This document shows positions 18,670-27,904 of a stretch of 64,000 bases of DNA, in pieces (the first letter of the stretch is position 1; every line of letters starts with the position of its first letter). The DNA comes from Methanobacterium petrolearium (GTDB lineage: Archaea > Methanobacteriota > Methanobacteria > Methanobacteriales > Methanobacteriaceae), in contig NZ_JAGGKL010000006.1 of the NCBI RefSeq assembly GCF_017873625.1, positions 106,001 to 170,000 on the forward strand, given 5' to 3'. The position numbers and the translations under genes were made by a program. Below the pieces are notes generated by a model that saw nothing but the letters and a program-made list of their open reading frames with translations, ran no database searches and was not told the origin of the DNA.

Positions 18670-18849
18670 TTTCTCATTATTTTTATATGCCTATATTAGA
18701 CAATTCACTAAACCAGACAATTCACCAACATATTAATAAGTTGAATAAATTCGTTTGTTTATGGACCAACTGTGGCCAAAATTAAAAAGAGATTGATTTA
18801 ATCAAAGATCTATCAATGATCAAAACTTAGATTTCTTTGTATTGTTTAT

Positions 18850-19251
18850 TTAAACCGGAACTAAAAGTTCTGCAGCCACCATACGACATATATCTGTCTT
18901 TGTAATAACTCCCACCGGTTTATCATCCTCCAAAACCAATAAACCAGATATGTCCGCTCTTAACATAAGATTTGCAGCATCTTCTATACCGTTATTTGCA
19001 GAAATGGTTATAACCTCCTCAGACATTATATCCGTGATCTGAAGGGAAACAGCATCTTTAGCCGAAGGTTTAATGGTTCCAAGAACTCCAATAATATCTG
19101 AATAGGAAACTACACCCATAGGTTCTCCTGCATCATCCATCACAAAAAGTCTTCTCACCCCTTCCCTATACATCTTTTGAAAGGCTTCTGTTGGAGGAGT
19201 ATCTACATTAATGCTTATAACACCCTTATTCATGGCATCTTCAACTTTCAT
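18850..19251 (-). CDS. CBS-domain pair protein
   Basis: This 133-residue protein consists of two CBS motifs and nothing else: residues about 1-60 (VEDAMNKGVISINVDTPPTEAF) and 68-130 (ITDIMSEEVITISANNGIEDAA, then GVITKTDICRMVA). Such stand-alone Bateman modules bind adenosine nucleotides and act as energy sensors on an unknown partner. It is monocistronic and near the universal stress gene, an association repeated at 52.8-54.1 kb. Confidence 0.85.
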   Translation of the reverse strand: MKVEDAMNKGVISINVDTPPTEAFQKMYREGVRRLFVMDDAGEPMGVVSYSDIIGVLGTIKPSAKDAVSLQITDIMSEEVITISANNGIEDAANLMLRADISGLLVLEDDKPVGVITKTDICRMVAAELLVPV

Positions 19252-19849
19252 GTTTTCACCCGAGCATGATCATCATTACATCTATTGTAATTATTATATC
19301 ACGACATCACTAGTATAGTTTAGTATGGAAAATTAGATGCAAAGAATTCATACAAATTATCAGAATTCATTCAAAATATAATCATGATACAAATCAAAGG
19401 CAGTGGCATGATTTAAGGCAATTTGTATAAAAATGAAGAAATGATTAACTTACCCAAAAACCAGTTTTTTTCAAAAAAATATCTAAAAATATCTTATTCA
19501 TTTAATACAACATTTAATATAAATGATTAACATCATTTGATCAGTATTACTTATGTTGAAGTTACTAAAATGATTTTATTTAAGTAAACCAGACTTTTTA
19601 TCCCTAATACTGATTCCAAATTCAAATTCTAACAATGAGAGATGTATAATTTAAAAAACATATTGATAATGTCCATAGTAAAACATACCAAAGTTTATAT
19701 ATAACAGATTTTTATACTTAAATAAAAAAATTATTTAGAAAAATTATGCTTAAAAATTGTTTTGTATTAACAATATTTTAAATATTCTACAACATTTAAA
19801 TAGTATAAAATAGTAATAAAATAATATAGAAGTTGGAGGGAACAAGTTG
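19252..19849. promoter_or_regulatory. Long AT-rich region upstream of nikR
   Basis: These roughly 600 bases contain no credible gene. On the nikR side there is a good BRE/TATA candidate (CCAAAG followed by TTTATATA at about 19690-19701) and an inverted repeat ATTGTT-N7-AACAAT at 19757-19775. The repeat lies between that TATA box and the ribosome-binding site, where an autoregulatory NikR operator could be. The bacterial GTATGA/TCATAC operator is not present. Confidence 0.35.
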
Positions 19850-20254
19850 ATGCGAATAAGCATGTCACTGCCAAAAAAATTGTTGAATGAGTTCGATGAA
19901 GTATTGAAAGACAGAGGATACCAATCTAGATCCAAAGGTATTAGAGATGCACTAAAGGATTATATCGTCCGTTATCAATGGATGAAAGAGATGGAAGGTG
20001 ACCGAATAGGTATCATTGCTGTAATTTATGACCATCACTACACTGGAGTTATGGAAGACCTTACTGACATACAGCATGACTTCCGAGAATATATTAACGC
20101 CGTTATGCACGTTCACATGACGGAAAAATACTGTTTAGAGGTAATAGTTGTTAAAGGAGACGTTAAATACATCCGAGACCTCACTGAAAAGATAATGAGA
20201 CTTAAAGGTGTAGAACACGTTAAATTAACCAGTACCGCTAGTGGACCGAAGTAA
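19850..20254 (+). CDS. nikR: Nickel-responsive transcriptional regulator NikR
   Basis: This is a 134-residue ribbon-helix-helix repressor with a C-terminal ACT-like nickel domain. RISMSLPKKLLNEFDEVL is the DNA-binding ribbon and first helix. The square-planar nickel ligands align position for position with E. coli NikR: His76, His87, His89 and Cys95 (QHDF, HVHMTEKYC). GGAGGG at 19835-19840 serves either the ATG at 19850 or the in-frame TTG at 19847. It heads a unit with a methyltransferase and a hydrogenase-processing protease. It should repress nickel uptake or hydrogenase genes when nickel is sufficient. Confidence 0.93.
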   Translation: MRISMSLPKKLLNEFDEVLKDRGYQSRSKGIRDALKDYIVRYQWMKEMEGDRIGIIAVIYDHHYTGVMEDLTDIQHDFREYINAVMHVHMTEKYCLEVIVVKGDVKYIRDLTEKIMRLKGVEHVKLTSTASGPK

Positions 20255-20291
20255 TAAAATAATTTTACTTCAAATTAACAAAAAAAAGAGG

Positions 20292-21062
20292 ATGAAACTT
20301 ACATCCTATCAACAAAACTTGCTTTCGGATACCCATCGATTGGCAGCATTCTACGAAGCTATTAATCAAAAGTCGAAAGGTGTTGTATACGATTTAGGGA
20401 CCGGTTCTGGAGTTTTTAGCTTCTGGGCTGCCCCTTTAGCTCGTTTTGTTTACGCGGTGGAAAAAAATCCTCATACCGCTAAATTAGCCCAAAAAAATCT
20501 TAGCACCTGTGATAACGTTTCCATACTGGTAAACAATGCTAAAAATATTAATTTTTCTGAAAACGCTGACCTTATAATTTGTGAAATGATGGATACTGCT
20601 CTCATCGATGAAGAGCAAGTTCCAGTCCTTAATTCTGTGCGAAAATATCTTAAAAAAGATGGGGATATTATTCCATGTGGGGTGTTTAACGGCGTGGAAG
20701 CAATTCATCTTGAAAGTAAACACACCATCTACCAAGAAGGGCAAATACCACAACCTGAATTGATGAGTAAACTCCTCATATACGATAAAATTGATTTTAA
20801 GAAATATATTAAAGAGGAAACTGAACACCAAATTACCATTCCCATCAACAGCAACGGCACAGTTTCGGGTATTAAGATTACGACATTCACTCTTCTAACA
20901 TCCAACCTCATTTGTGGCCCGACACCCATGCTTAATCCACCTCTTCTCATTCCTACCAATAATTTAAATATGGAAAAAGGAGAATCCATTAATATAGACC
21001 TGAAATATTCCATGGGGGGTGGATTAGATACAATTAGAGCATCAATTGAAACAATTCCTTGA
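20292..21062 (+). CDS. SAM-dependent methyltransferase, class I (PRMT-like)
   Basis: This 256-residue protein carries a SAM-binding motif VVYDLGTGSGVFSFWAA (motif I at about 31-46), an acidic motif II (YAVEKNP) and ICEMMDTALIDEEQ. That last segment resembles the double-E loop of arginine methyltransferase-like enzymes, and a beta-rich C-terminal part fits a PRMT-like barrel. The substrate is unknown. I chose the ATG at 20292 because homologous sequence seems to begin at MKLTSYQQ. A GTG at 20241 inside the end of nikR would add 17 residues and is possible. It overlaps the next gene by 17 bases, so the three genes act as one operon. Confidence 0.75.
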   Translation: MKLTSYQQNLLSDTHRLAAFYEAINQKSKGVVYDLGTGSGVFSFWAAPLARFVYAVEKNPHTAKLAQKNLSTCDNVSILVNNAKNINFSENADLIICEMMDTALIDEEQVPVLNSVRKYLKKDGDIIPCGVFNGVEAIHLESKHTIYQEGQIPQPELMSKLLIYDKIDFKKYIKEETEHQITIPINSNGTVSGIKITTFTLLTSNLICGPTPMLNPPLLIPTNNLNMEKGESINIDLKYSMGGGLDTIRASIETIP

Positions 21063-21510
21063 AGATCATCGTAAGATAGTCATAATGGGAATTGGTAATG
21101 AAATGAGGGGTGATGATTCCATAGGGTCTGTTCTTGCCCAGGAAATGTCAAAATCATTCATTGAAAATGAAAACATTACAATCATTGATGGGAAAACTGT
21201 TCCTGAAAATTTCACTGGCACCATAAAAAGAGAAACCCCCAGCCATATTATCCTCTTAGATGCAGTGGAAATGAATAAAAAGCCAGGAAAGATTAAACTG
21301 GTTAACAAAGAGGAAATCGAAAACTACAACATTTCAACCCATGCCATGCCATTATCCTTTCTAATTAAATACCTTGAATCAACATCATCTGCGAAAATAA
21401 TTCTTCTGGGAATACAACCTAAAAATATGGATTTAACCAATGAAATGTCCCCGGAAGTCCAAACCAGCGCCAATTACATATTAAAATTATTTCATGCACT
21501 TTTAAAATAA
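21046..21510 (+). CDS. Hydrogenase maturation endopeptidase (HycI/HyaD family)
   Basis: This 154-residue protease removes the C-terminal peptide of a [NiFe]-hydrogenase large subunit after nickel insertion. The nickel-sensing residues of the family are visible: Glu19 in GIGNEMRGDDSIG, Asp72 in LLDAVEM and His99 in STHAMPLSFL. Translation starts at a TTG inside the end of the methyltransferase gene, indicating coupling. With NikR upstream, the unit links nickel supply to hydrogenase processing. The target hydrogenase is not in the window. Confidence 0.88.
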   Translation: MKQFLEDHRKIVIMGIGNEMRGDDSIGSVLAQEMSKSFIENENITIIDGKTVPENFTGTIKRETPSHIILLDAVEMNKKPGKIKLVNKEEIENYNISTHAMPLSFLIKYLESTSSAKIILLGIQPKNMDLTNEMSPEVQTSANYILKLFHALLK

Positions 21511-21712
21511 GAAATAAATTACATTCAATTATAATATCATTTTATTTCTGGAATGATTCCATTTAGGAATAGTATTCCCCATCTACCTTAATATTTTTTA
21601 AATAAATATAATTCAATTTGTTATTTTAGTAGAGTTATTGTTCTCAAAATTTTTATAACACACCACACGAATATGTATAAAGATTATTGAAAAAAATAAC
21701 TCAGGATTACTC

Positions 21713-22861
21713 ATGAAACTACTATTTATAGGTGCGCGTCTATTTGATGATGTTGCCCTCTACACCAAAAAAATGGGGATTACCACTGTTCTTACAGAAT
21801 CAAATCCTCAAGCACAAAATCTGGATTTAGCTGATTCATATCACCTTGTTCCCAGAGGAATGGAACACCCTAAAAAAATTGCCATTAAAGAAGATGTCGA
21901 TGGTGTGGTGCCCCTAATAGGGATCGATGACCCCTTGAAGGAAGTGGCCCTGCTTAAAGAAGAACTGGAAACAGATTATGGTTTGCCAGTAGTAGCTTCT
22001 CCCATAAATACAGTTTCAATCACCGGAGACAAGATCAAAACCAAAGAATTTCTCCTTAACAATAATATAAACACTCCGGAACACCACTTAATCAATTCCA
22101 AAGAAAAAAATGATTTAAAAGAATTTCCATTGGTTCTTAAACAGGCCCAGGGGCAGGGAGGTAGAGATATTAAAATTGCATTATCTGAAGAAGATGTGCA
22201 GCGTTACCTGGAAAACTATGACAACTCCCTGGTTGAACGTTTTTTAGATGGAATTGAAATATCTGTAGAGATCTTAAGATGGAAAAACCATTCCATTCCC
22301 CTAGTCCCAGTTCATAAAGGTAAAACAACTCTTGATGGTATTCATCCCCTGAAAAAATTGAAAAAAGCCCCCCTAAATATAGATAGTGCAGATTCAGGTT
22401 TAGAAGCACGTCACTACAATCAAACAATCAGGAACATTGCCAGTGACATTGCTAAGCTTTTGGGTGTTGAGGGCACAGCAGATCTGGATCTTATCTTTGA
22501 TAAAATAAACAAAAAGACTTATGTTTTGGAGATAAACGCCAGACCCAGTGGTACTCGTTATTTAACTGATTCATCATCCGATATAAATCCTTTAAATGAA
22601 CTTGTTGATATGGCCACCGGATCATGGAAGGTTAAGAGTGTTAAAAAAAGGATAAAAGAATATGCTGCACTTGAATTACCTGTGGGCGATTATCACACTG
22701 ATAAAAATAACTACCTTTTCCGAAAATTCCGCGGAGATAATGATTGGATCATTCACGGGCCACCAAACCATCAACGGATAACAATCCGAGGAAAAAATGA
22801 AAAAGATACTTTAAAAACAGCAGCCCAACTAAATTTAAACCTAAAAAAATTTAGGAATTAG
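21713..22861 (+). CDS. ATP-grasp ligase of the pseudomurein cluster (CarB-like)
   Basis: This 382-residue ATP-grasp enzyme resembles the carbamoyl-phosphate-synthase/D-Ala ligase fold. It has a pre-ATP-grasp Rossmann domain (MKLLFIGARLFDD), the ATP-binding segment KQAQGQGGRDIKIA, VERFLDGIEISVEIL, and the metal-binding DLDLIFDK and VLEINARPSGTRY. It forms an amide-type bond on a carboxylate. An ATP-grasp gene of this kind is a known member of pseudomurein biosynthetic clusters, and a MraY-like gene and two Mur ligases follow. I infer a role in making or attaching a cell-wall peptide component; the substrate is not proved. Confidence 0.78.
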   Translation: MKLLFIGARLFDDVALYTKKMGITTVLTESNPQAQNLDLADSYHLVPRGMEHPKKIAIKEDVDGVVPLIGIDDPLKEVALLKEELETDYGLPVVASPINTVSITGDKIKTKEFLLNNNINTPEHHLINSKEKNDLKEFPLVLKQAQGQGGRDIKIALSEEDVQRYLENYDNSLVERFLDGIEISVEILRWKNHSIPLVPVHKGKTTLDGIHPLKKLKKAPLNIDSADSGLEARHYNQTIRNIASDIAKLLGVEGTADLDLIFDKINKKTYVLEINARPSGTRYLTDSSSDINPLNELVDMATGSWKVKSVKKRIKEYAALELPVGDYHTDKNNYLFRKFRGDNDWIIHGPPNHQRITIRGKNEKDTLKTAAQLNLNLKKFRN

Positions 22862-23225
22862 GTAAGAATTAGTATAATTAATTTGGTAATAGGATAATTA
22901 GTAAATAATTAAAATAATTTAGTAATAAGATAAATAATAAAGAAAAAATCAAAGATTTACAATTTAGAAACTATCCTTACATTAATAGATAAATCAATAG
23001 TTCCATTACCATTTAAGAATAATAAAAACAACATGTGAAAGTTTTAAGTGATGTAGCAAGTATAGAGTTTTAAGTAACAGAAGGTATAGAGTAAGTAAAA
23101 TAAGTTGATGAATATCCGAAATTAAATGAAATAGATTCTTTAACATAAGATTGAATTTAAAAATTGAATTTAATTCCTTAATTCAGTGCAAAAATTTTAT
23201 AAATGTTTATTATTAAGGTGATAAC
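22862..23225. other. AT-rich intergenic region before the MraY-like gene
   Basis: These 364 bases have no coding pattern and are dominated by TAATTA-type runs. GTATAGAGT occurs twice (near 23060 and 23083), a weak direct repeat of unknown meaning. A promoter for the MraY-like gene is expected here, with AAGGTGAT at 23215-23222 as its ribosome-binding site. Confidence 0.3.
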
Positions 23226-24302
23226 TTGAACAATACATATAATCTGATTTTAGCATTGGTTATAACATTTTTAGCTACAGTATTCTTTACATACTTTGTT
23301 CGGAAGATATTATTAGATGCAGATGTAACTGACAAACCCATTGTAACTGAACACAAACATAAAACAGGCACCCCAACCATGGGTGGCTTAGCCATCCTTT
23401 TAGGTGCTGCACTGGCTGCTTCAGTGTATTGTAACGAAAAAAATCTTATTTTAACCGTGTTGATCATGTTAGCCGCAGGTATTGTTGGTTTACTGGATGA
23501 TTTACTGGGATTGAAGATCAAGGAAGTGCAGAAAGTAGCCTGCAACATCAGCACACAACCAGTAACAATTGGCCGTTTAACCCTGGAACCCGGAGAAGAA
23601 GCCCGTGTAGCAACCAAAAAAGCTAGAAACGATTTACCAACATTGTTAGAACAGGGTAAAGTTGAAATCACTGGTGAAACTCCCATAAAAAGCGAAGGAA
23701 CTGAAAGGAATAAAATAATCGCCCAGATTGTAATTGGTGTTTTCCTGGTAGCCACTGGTGCTGTTAGTAGCATGGTTTTAGGATTTGAAATAGGCCTCTT
23801 CATCATACCAGTAGTTATATTTGGCATTGTAGGATCTATTAACTCAGTGAACCTTATTGATGGAATGGATGGTCTAGCAGCAGGAATATTAACCATTGCA
23901 TCAGCTTCGTGCGTCATTTTTTCAATGCTTCAGGGAAATTTTGGTGCTGCTCTCCCATTTACAATTTTAACCAGTGTTTCTATTGGTTTTCTGGTTTTCA
24001 ACCGTTATCCTGCCAGTATTATTATGGGTGATACTGGATCATTTGCCCTGGGTGCAGGATACCTCACTGCCGGTTTTTTAGGAGATATTATTTACTTCAC
24101 AGTTATAGCTTTAGCTATACCCATAATTTCCGTGATTATCAGTCTCATGCACCGTGCACACATCATAAAACTCCCAGTTGAACCACTTCATCATACTTTA
24201 AATTATAAAGGACTGTCTGAAAAAAAGATAGTGGCTCTCTACTGGTCAATGACATTAATAATCTGCCTAGTTGCCATTTTAATTTATCAATTCCTATGGT
24301 AA
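23226..24302 (+). CDS. MraY-like glycosyl-phosphotransferase, pseudomurein lipid carrier step
   Basis: This 358-residue polytopic enzyme of the MraY/WecA superfamily would transfer a nucleotide-activated pseudomurein precursor to undecaprenyl phosphate at the cytoplasmic membrane face. Diagnostic segments are HKTGTPTMGGLAI (about 46-58), LLDDLLGLKIK, NLIDGMDGLAAG and IIMGDTGSFALGAG, plus the basic loop near HRAHIIKLPVEPLHHTL. About ten membrane helices are visible. Unusually, residues about 101-160 are a hydrophilic insertion after the second aspartate motif, not present in bacterial MraY. It starts at TTG with GGTGAT immediately upstream. The two following Mur ligases support the pseudomurein role. 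Confidence 0.85.
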   Translation: MNNTYNLILALVITFLATVFFTYFVRKILLDADVTDKPIVTEHKHKTGTPTMGGLAILLGAALAASVYCNEKNLILTVLIMLAAGIVGLLDDLLGLKIKEVQKVACNISTQPVTIGRLTLEPGEEARVATKKARNDLPTLLEQGKVEITGETPIKSEGTERNKIIAQIVIGVFLVATGAVSSMVLGFEIGLFIIPVVIFGIVGSINSVNLIDGMDGLAAGILTIASASCVIFSMLQGNFGAALPFTILTSVSIGFLVFNRYPASIIMGDTGSFALGAGYLTAGFLGDIIYFTVIALAIPIISVIISLMHRAHIIKLPVEPLHHTLNYKGLSEKKIVALYWSMTLIICLVAILIYQFLW

Positions 24303-24430
24303 ATCCATCAATTCATTGGTAATATTCTAAAACTGGCCAAACATATAAAATTTCCATTTAATTAAATTTTTCAAATAAATATGTTGAAATCCGGTTTAAT
24401 CCAGTTTCCAGAACTCAAAGGATAAATAAT

Positions 24431-25846
24431 ATGAAAGAATTTAACACAGCTTATCTTGCAGTAAAATCTGAAGGGAAGCTGATTGGTGAAAACATAGCGA
24501 TAAATGGGATATTCAATATTCTGAAGGATGCCAGAGAAGGTGATGTTGTAGTAAGGCACTGGATCGATGAGGTAGGCATTAAAATGGCCTCAGAAAAAGG
24601 TGCTTCATGTGTAGTGACCCAGGATGCCCGTGGAAACTCTGTTGAACTTGCCAAAGAAGTTGGTTTGCCCTTAATTTTAACTGAAAAAATTGAACTGGTA
24701 AATGCTTTCGCTCTCAAGTGGGCTATAGACACATTCGCCCATGATACAATTAGAATTGTGGTAACCGGTACCAACGGGAAATCAACAACTACCCACATGA
24801 TACATAAAATCCTCCTTGAAGCCGGTTTCAATGCCCACACCAATACCGATTCAGAATCAGAATTCAACACTCTCATTGATCCCATGGTAGCCAAACAGAT
24901 CGCTGAATTTCAGGGCAAGCTGGATGCCCTGGTTTTGGAGGTTTCAGAGGTTCAGGGATGGGATGATAGGAATATGGTGGGTCATGCTCATCGCATGACA
25001 CGTGCCATCCAGCCCCATATAGTTGTTTTAACCAACGTGTCCCTGGATCATATTGGACTGGTTAATTCATTGGAAGATGCATCAAAAGAGATTTCAGGTT
25101 CATTGAGAGGATTTGATGGCAAACAAGTTATCCTGAATCATGATGACCCATTAATACGTGAAATGGGGCAGTTAGTTCCAAATGCTGAGGTATTGTTCTA
25201 TGGGTCCGGAACCAATGTTGAATTTAAGGAAGGAGGAATTTATTACCAGGAACAATTAATCATTCCCACAAAAGATTTCCCTTTCCAAAGTCCTCATTTT
25301 ATTCAAAACATTCTGGCAGCTGTAGCAACCGGAGTTGCATTGAAAATAGACTTCAAAACTATTAAAAAGGCTGTAAAATCATATGAAGCACTCAAACGCA
25401 GGTTCAACATTCTTAGACATAACCCCCTTATCATTGATGATTTTGCCCATAACCCTGATGGTATCAGAGCTACTATACAAAGTGCATTGGAGTTAGTTTC
25501 TGGGAATTTCTACATTGTTTGCGCCATTCGGGGTTCTAGAGGGAACTCCATCAACCAGTTAAATGCCCAGGCTATTGCTGATTCGGTTAAAAAGATTAAT
25601 TGTAACTTAACAGTGACCAGCAGTGAAGATGTGGTGGATGATGCCAACTGGGTTATGCCACCAGAGAAAAAGATTTTTATAGATGTACTGCAAAAGGAAG
25701 GAATCAATTGCACATGTTATAACACACTGACCAAAGCCCTGAAAAAAACCTTAAAAAGAGCTAATGATAAAGATACTATACTTCTTATTGGTGCTCAGGG
25801 TATGGACCCTGCATATAATGTTTTAAAAGATTTAAAATATATATAA
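24431..25846 (+). CDS. Pseudomurein Mur-type peptide ligase (MurE/MurF-like)
   Basis: This 471-residue ATP-dependent amino-acid ligase has the P-loop VTGTNGKSTTTHMIHK (113-118 core), a metal-binding LEVSEVQGWDD region, TNVSLDHIGLV, and in the C-terminal domain IDDFAHNPDGIRATI. Such ligases in Methanobacteriales extend the peptide of pseudomurein, using unusual linkages (epsilon and gamma bonds) and L-amino acids. Which residue this one adds cannot be read from sequence. It lies 128 bases after the MraY-like gene. The N-terminal about 100 residues are a UDP-binding-like domain that differs from bacterial MurE. Confidence 0.85.
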   Translation: MKEFNTAYLAVKSEGKLIGENIAINGIFNILKDAREGDVVVRHWIDEVGIKMASEKGASCVVTQDARGNSVELAKEVGLPLILTEKIELVNAFALKWAIDTFAHDTIRIVVTGTNGKSTTTHMIHKILLEAGFNAHTNTDSESEFNTLIDPMVAKQIAEFQGKLDALVLEVSEVQGWDDRNMVGHAHRMTRAIQPHIVVLTNVSLDHIGLVNSLEDASKEISGSLRGFDGKQVILNHDDPLIREMGQLVPNAEVLFYGSGTNVEFKEGGIYYQEQLIIPTKDFPFQSPHFIQNILAAVATGVALKIDFKTIKKAVKSYEALKRRFNILRHNPLIIDDFAHNPDGIRATIQSALELVSGNFYIVCAIRGSRGNSINQLNAQAIADSVKKINCNLTVTSSEDVVDDANWVMPPEKKIFIDVLQKEGINCTCYNTLTKALKKTLKRANDKDTILLIGAQGMDPAYNVLKDLKYI

Positions 25847-26314
25847 CTAATTAAAAAGAATATAACCAATTAAAAGGATTTGTCAAATTTAATTTCTTTA
25901 ATCGATCTAAATTTATCAACATATTTATCCAATAAATCATTATAATACCTTTTTTAACCCTATGTGAAGGTCATATTATACGTGTACATTCAATCCAGTT
26001 CATTCACTTGTACCACAAAATATCTAATATTATGGTAACATTTTGTTGATGATTTACAAATGACTTTATAAATGTTAAATTACAGAATAACCTTGATAAA
26101 TTCCTATTAAACTAAAAATTAAAAATTGTCAACCAAAATAATCCTAATAAAACTAGTCGGAATACTACTATCGAAAATTCCATTAACAAAATCACCTACT
26201 GGATTATAATTACCTACTGGATTTTTTTGGATGGAAGATTCAAAAAAATAGTTATTAGATGGAGACGGTTTTTTCAGAGAAATAAAGGAAAATAAAGATA
26301 TGGTGATAAATAAA
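25847..26314. other. Gap between the two Mur ligases with a short direct repeat
   Basis: These 468 bases are AT-rich. No coding frame has convincing composition; a minus-strand frame that enters the next gene is a shadow. ACCTACTGGATT occurs twice with an 18-base period (26194-26205 and 26212-26223). The ribosome-binding site GGTGAT at 26302-26307 belongs to the next gene. Confidence 0.35.
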
Positions 26315-27895
26315 ATGAGTGCTAATATGAACAACCATTCATCCAGACTGGAAAAAGTTCTCCTCTCCAAAAGCAAAACATACGGAGTCATAGGTATTTG
26401 TGGTGTAGTTGGAAATTTAGTTGCCAGAGTTCTCATGGACCACCAACACAACGTAATATGTACTGATCTTCAGGATTCAGACAATTGCCCATTCCTTTAC
26501 ACGCTTGCAGAATATAACCCCCCTATATATTTATCAAACCATCCTGAATCGTTTTTCAGCTCTTCAGATTACATAATTCCCCCGCCAAGTTTATCAAAAA
26601 CTTCAAAAATGTTCAAAAAAATTATGAAAAGTAATTCCCAACTAATGGAAGTAGATGATATTATTGAGCAGATCAGCCCGGATAAACCAGTGATCTGTAT
26701 TACCGGTACCAATGGGAAAACCACAACCACTACCCTTCTGAAACATTTCTGTTATATGATAGGTTTAAAGCCCACTGAACACGGATTCAAAACACTTCAG
26801 GGTAATGTTGCTTACATTCCTCCATTGCAGTGCAGATTAAAAGGAGACATTGCAGTGGTGGAAACCGGGACCGAAGGAGAAAAAGGAGACTTGAAATTCA
26901 CCATTGAACGATGCCGTCCTTCCTGTGGTGTTATAACTAACATAACCCCCGATCACCTGAATAATGGGTCAAACTTCATGCAATACGCCCGCATAAAAGG
27001 AGAACTCCTGGAAGAGCTTCAGGGGAAAACTGTTGTGGTTAACAGTGATGATCCCACTATATGGGGACTTTTATCAGAATTAAATTACCAAGGGAAAGTG
27101 GTAACCTTTGGTGTTGATCATGCCCCTGAAGGAGTAAGTAAAAAAATTTGTTGGTGCAAAAGAGAAATTATAATCAAAGAAACCCTTTCAGGATTAGGTT
27201 ATTATGAGTGCCAGTGCGGCCTAAAACGACCCATTCCTCATTATTTGGCCAAAAATATAACCGAAAATACTTTTTTACTTCAAACTCCCCAAGAAGTTAT
27301 AGAAATAGAAATGGGAATTTCAGGATTGCATAATGTTTACAATGCCCTGGGAGCCATTGCCACAGCACACGAAGTATTGAATATACCACTTGAAGACATT
27401 AAAAAATATATTAAAACTTTTAAAGGCGTTCCCGGACGTTTAGAATGCGTTTATCACGGTGAAAACTTGAATTTAATTGTAGATTATGCGCACAACCCTT
27501 CAGGAGTTGAAACTGTACTTAGAGAGCTTAAAAAAACCTATGACAAACTAGCAGTGGTCATCACCATCTCTTCTGAATCCGGAAGAACCGGAGACGAAGA
27601 AATCATGGCAAAAACAATGGCTAATGCTGATTTTATCATACCTGCCTCCTACTATTCTAGACATGCAGCAGGAAAATATATTTCATCAGGGAAGATCAAA
27701 TTAACTGATAAAGAACCTGACAAGTTTCGCAGCGGTACACTGGGAGCAACAGAAGAACAGGTGATTGAGGGGCTTAAAAAAGGATTAGAATGTAACACAG
27801 ATGCAGTGGTATGTATTGGTGAAGCTGCAGTTAAATTTAAAGATAATATTAAACTTTTAATCGATTTAAATATGGAAAAAAATGGTGAAAAATAA
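26315..27895 (+). CDS. Second pseudomurein Mur-type ligase with CxC-pair insertion
   Basis: This 526-residue Mur ligase has the P-loop ICITGTNGKTTTTT (131-136 core), TNITPDHLNNGSNF, and VDYAHNPSGVETVL in the C-terminal domain. The first 100 residues form a Rossmann-like start (TYGVIGICGVVGNLVARVL) as in MurC/MurD. The middle domain contains two closely spaced cysteine pairs, CWC and CQC about 25 residues apart, suggesting a bound zinc. Bacterial MurT has a comparable zinc ribbon in the same kind of enzyme. The ATG at 26315 has GGTGAT 7 bases upstream. It and the upstream ligase should act in sequence on the pseudomurein peptide. Confidence 0.85.
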   Translation: MSANMNNHSSRLEKVLLSKSKTYGVIGICGVVGNLVARVLMDHQHNVICTDLQDSDNCPFLYTLAEYNPPIYLSNHPESFFSSSDYIIPPPSLSKTSKMFKKIMKSNSQLMEVDDIIEQISPDKPVICITGTNGKTTTTTLLKHFCYMIGLKPTEHGFKTLQGNVAYIPPLQCRLKGDIAVVETGTEGEKGDLKFTIERCRPSCGVITNITPDHLNNGSNFMQYARIKGELLEELQGKTVVVNSDDPTIWGLLSELNYQGKVVTFGVDHAPEGVSKKICWCKREIIIKETLSGLGYYECQCGLKRPIPHYLAKNITENTFLLQTPQEVIEIEMGISGLHNVYNALGAIATAHEVLNIPLEDIKKYIKTFKGVPGRLECVYHGENLNLIVDYAHNPSGVETVLRELKKTYDKLAVVITISSESGRTGDEEIMAKTMANADFIIPASYYSRHAAGKYISSGKIKLTDKEPDKFRSGTLGATEEQVIEGLKKGLECNTDAVVCIGEAAVKFKDNIKLLIDLNMEKNGEK

Positions 27896-27904
27896 GGTGA
27901 GAAA

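Noticed and set aside
23213..23917. Long minus-strand frame of 234 codons opposite the MraY-like gene
   Set aside because: It is an antisense shadow of a clearly coding gene; its composition is Ser/Thr/Pro-rich without domain features and it has no ribosome-binding site.
26119..26451. Minus-strand frame of 110 codons at the start of the second Mur ligase
   Set aside because: It overlaps the start of a certain gene on the other strand, and the part outside has AT-rich random composition.
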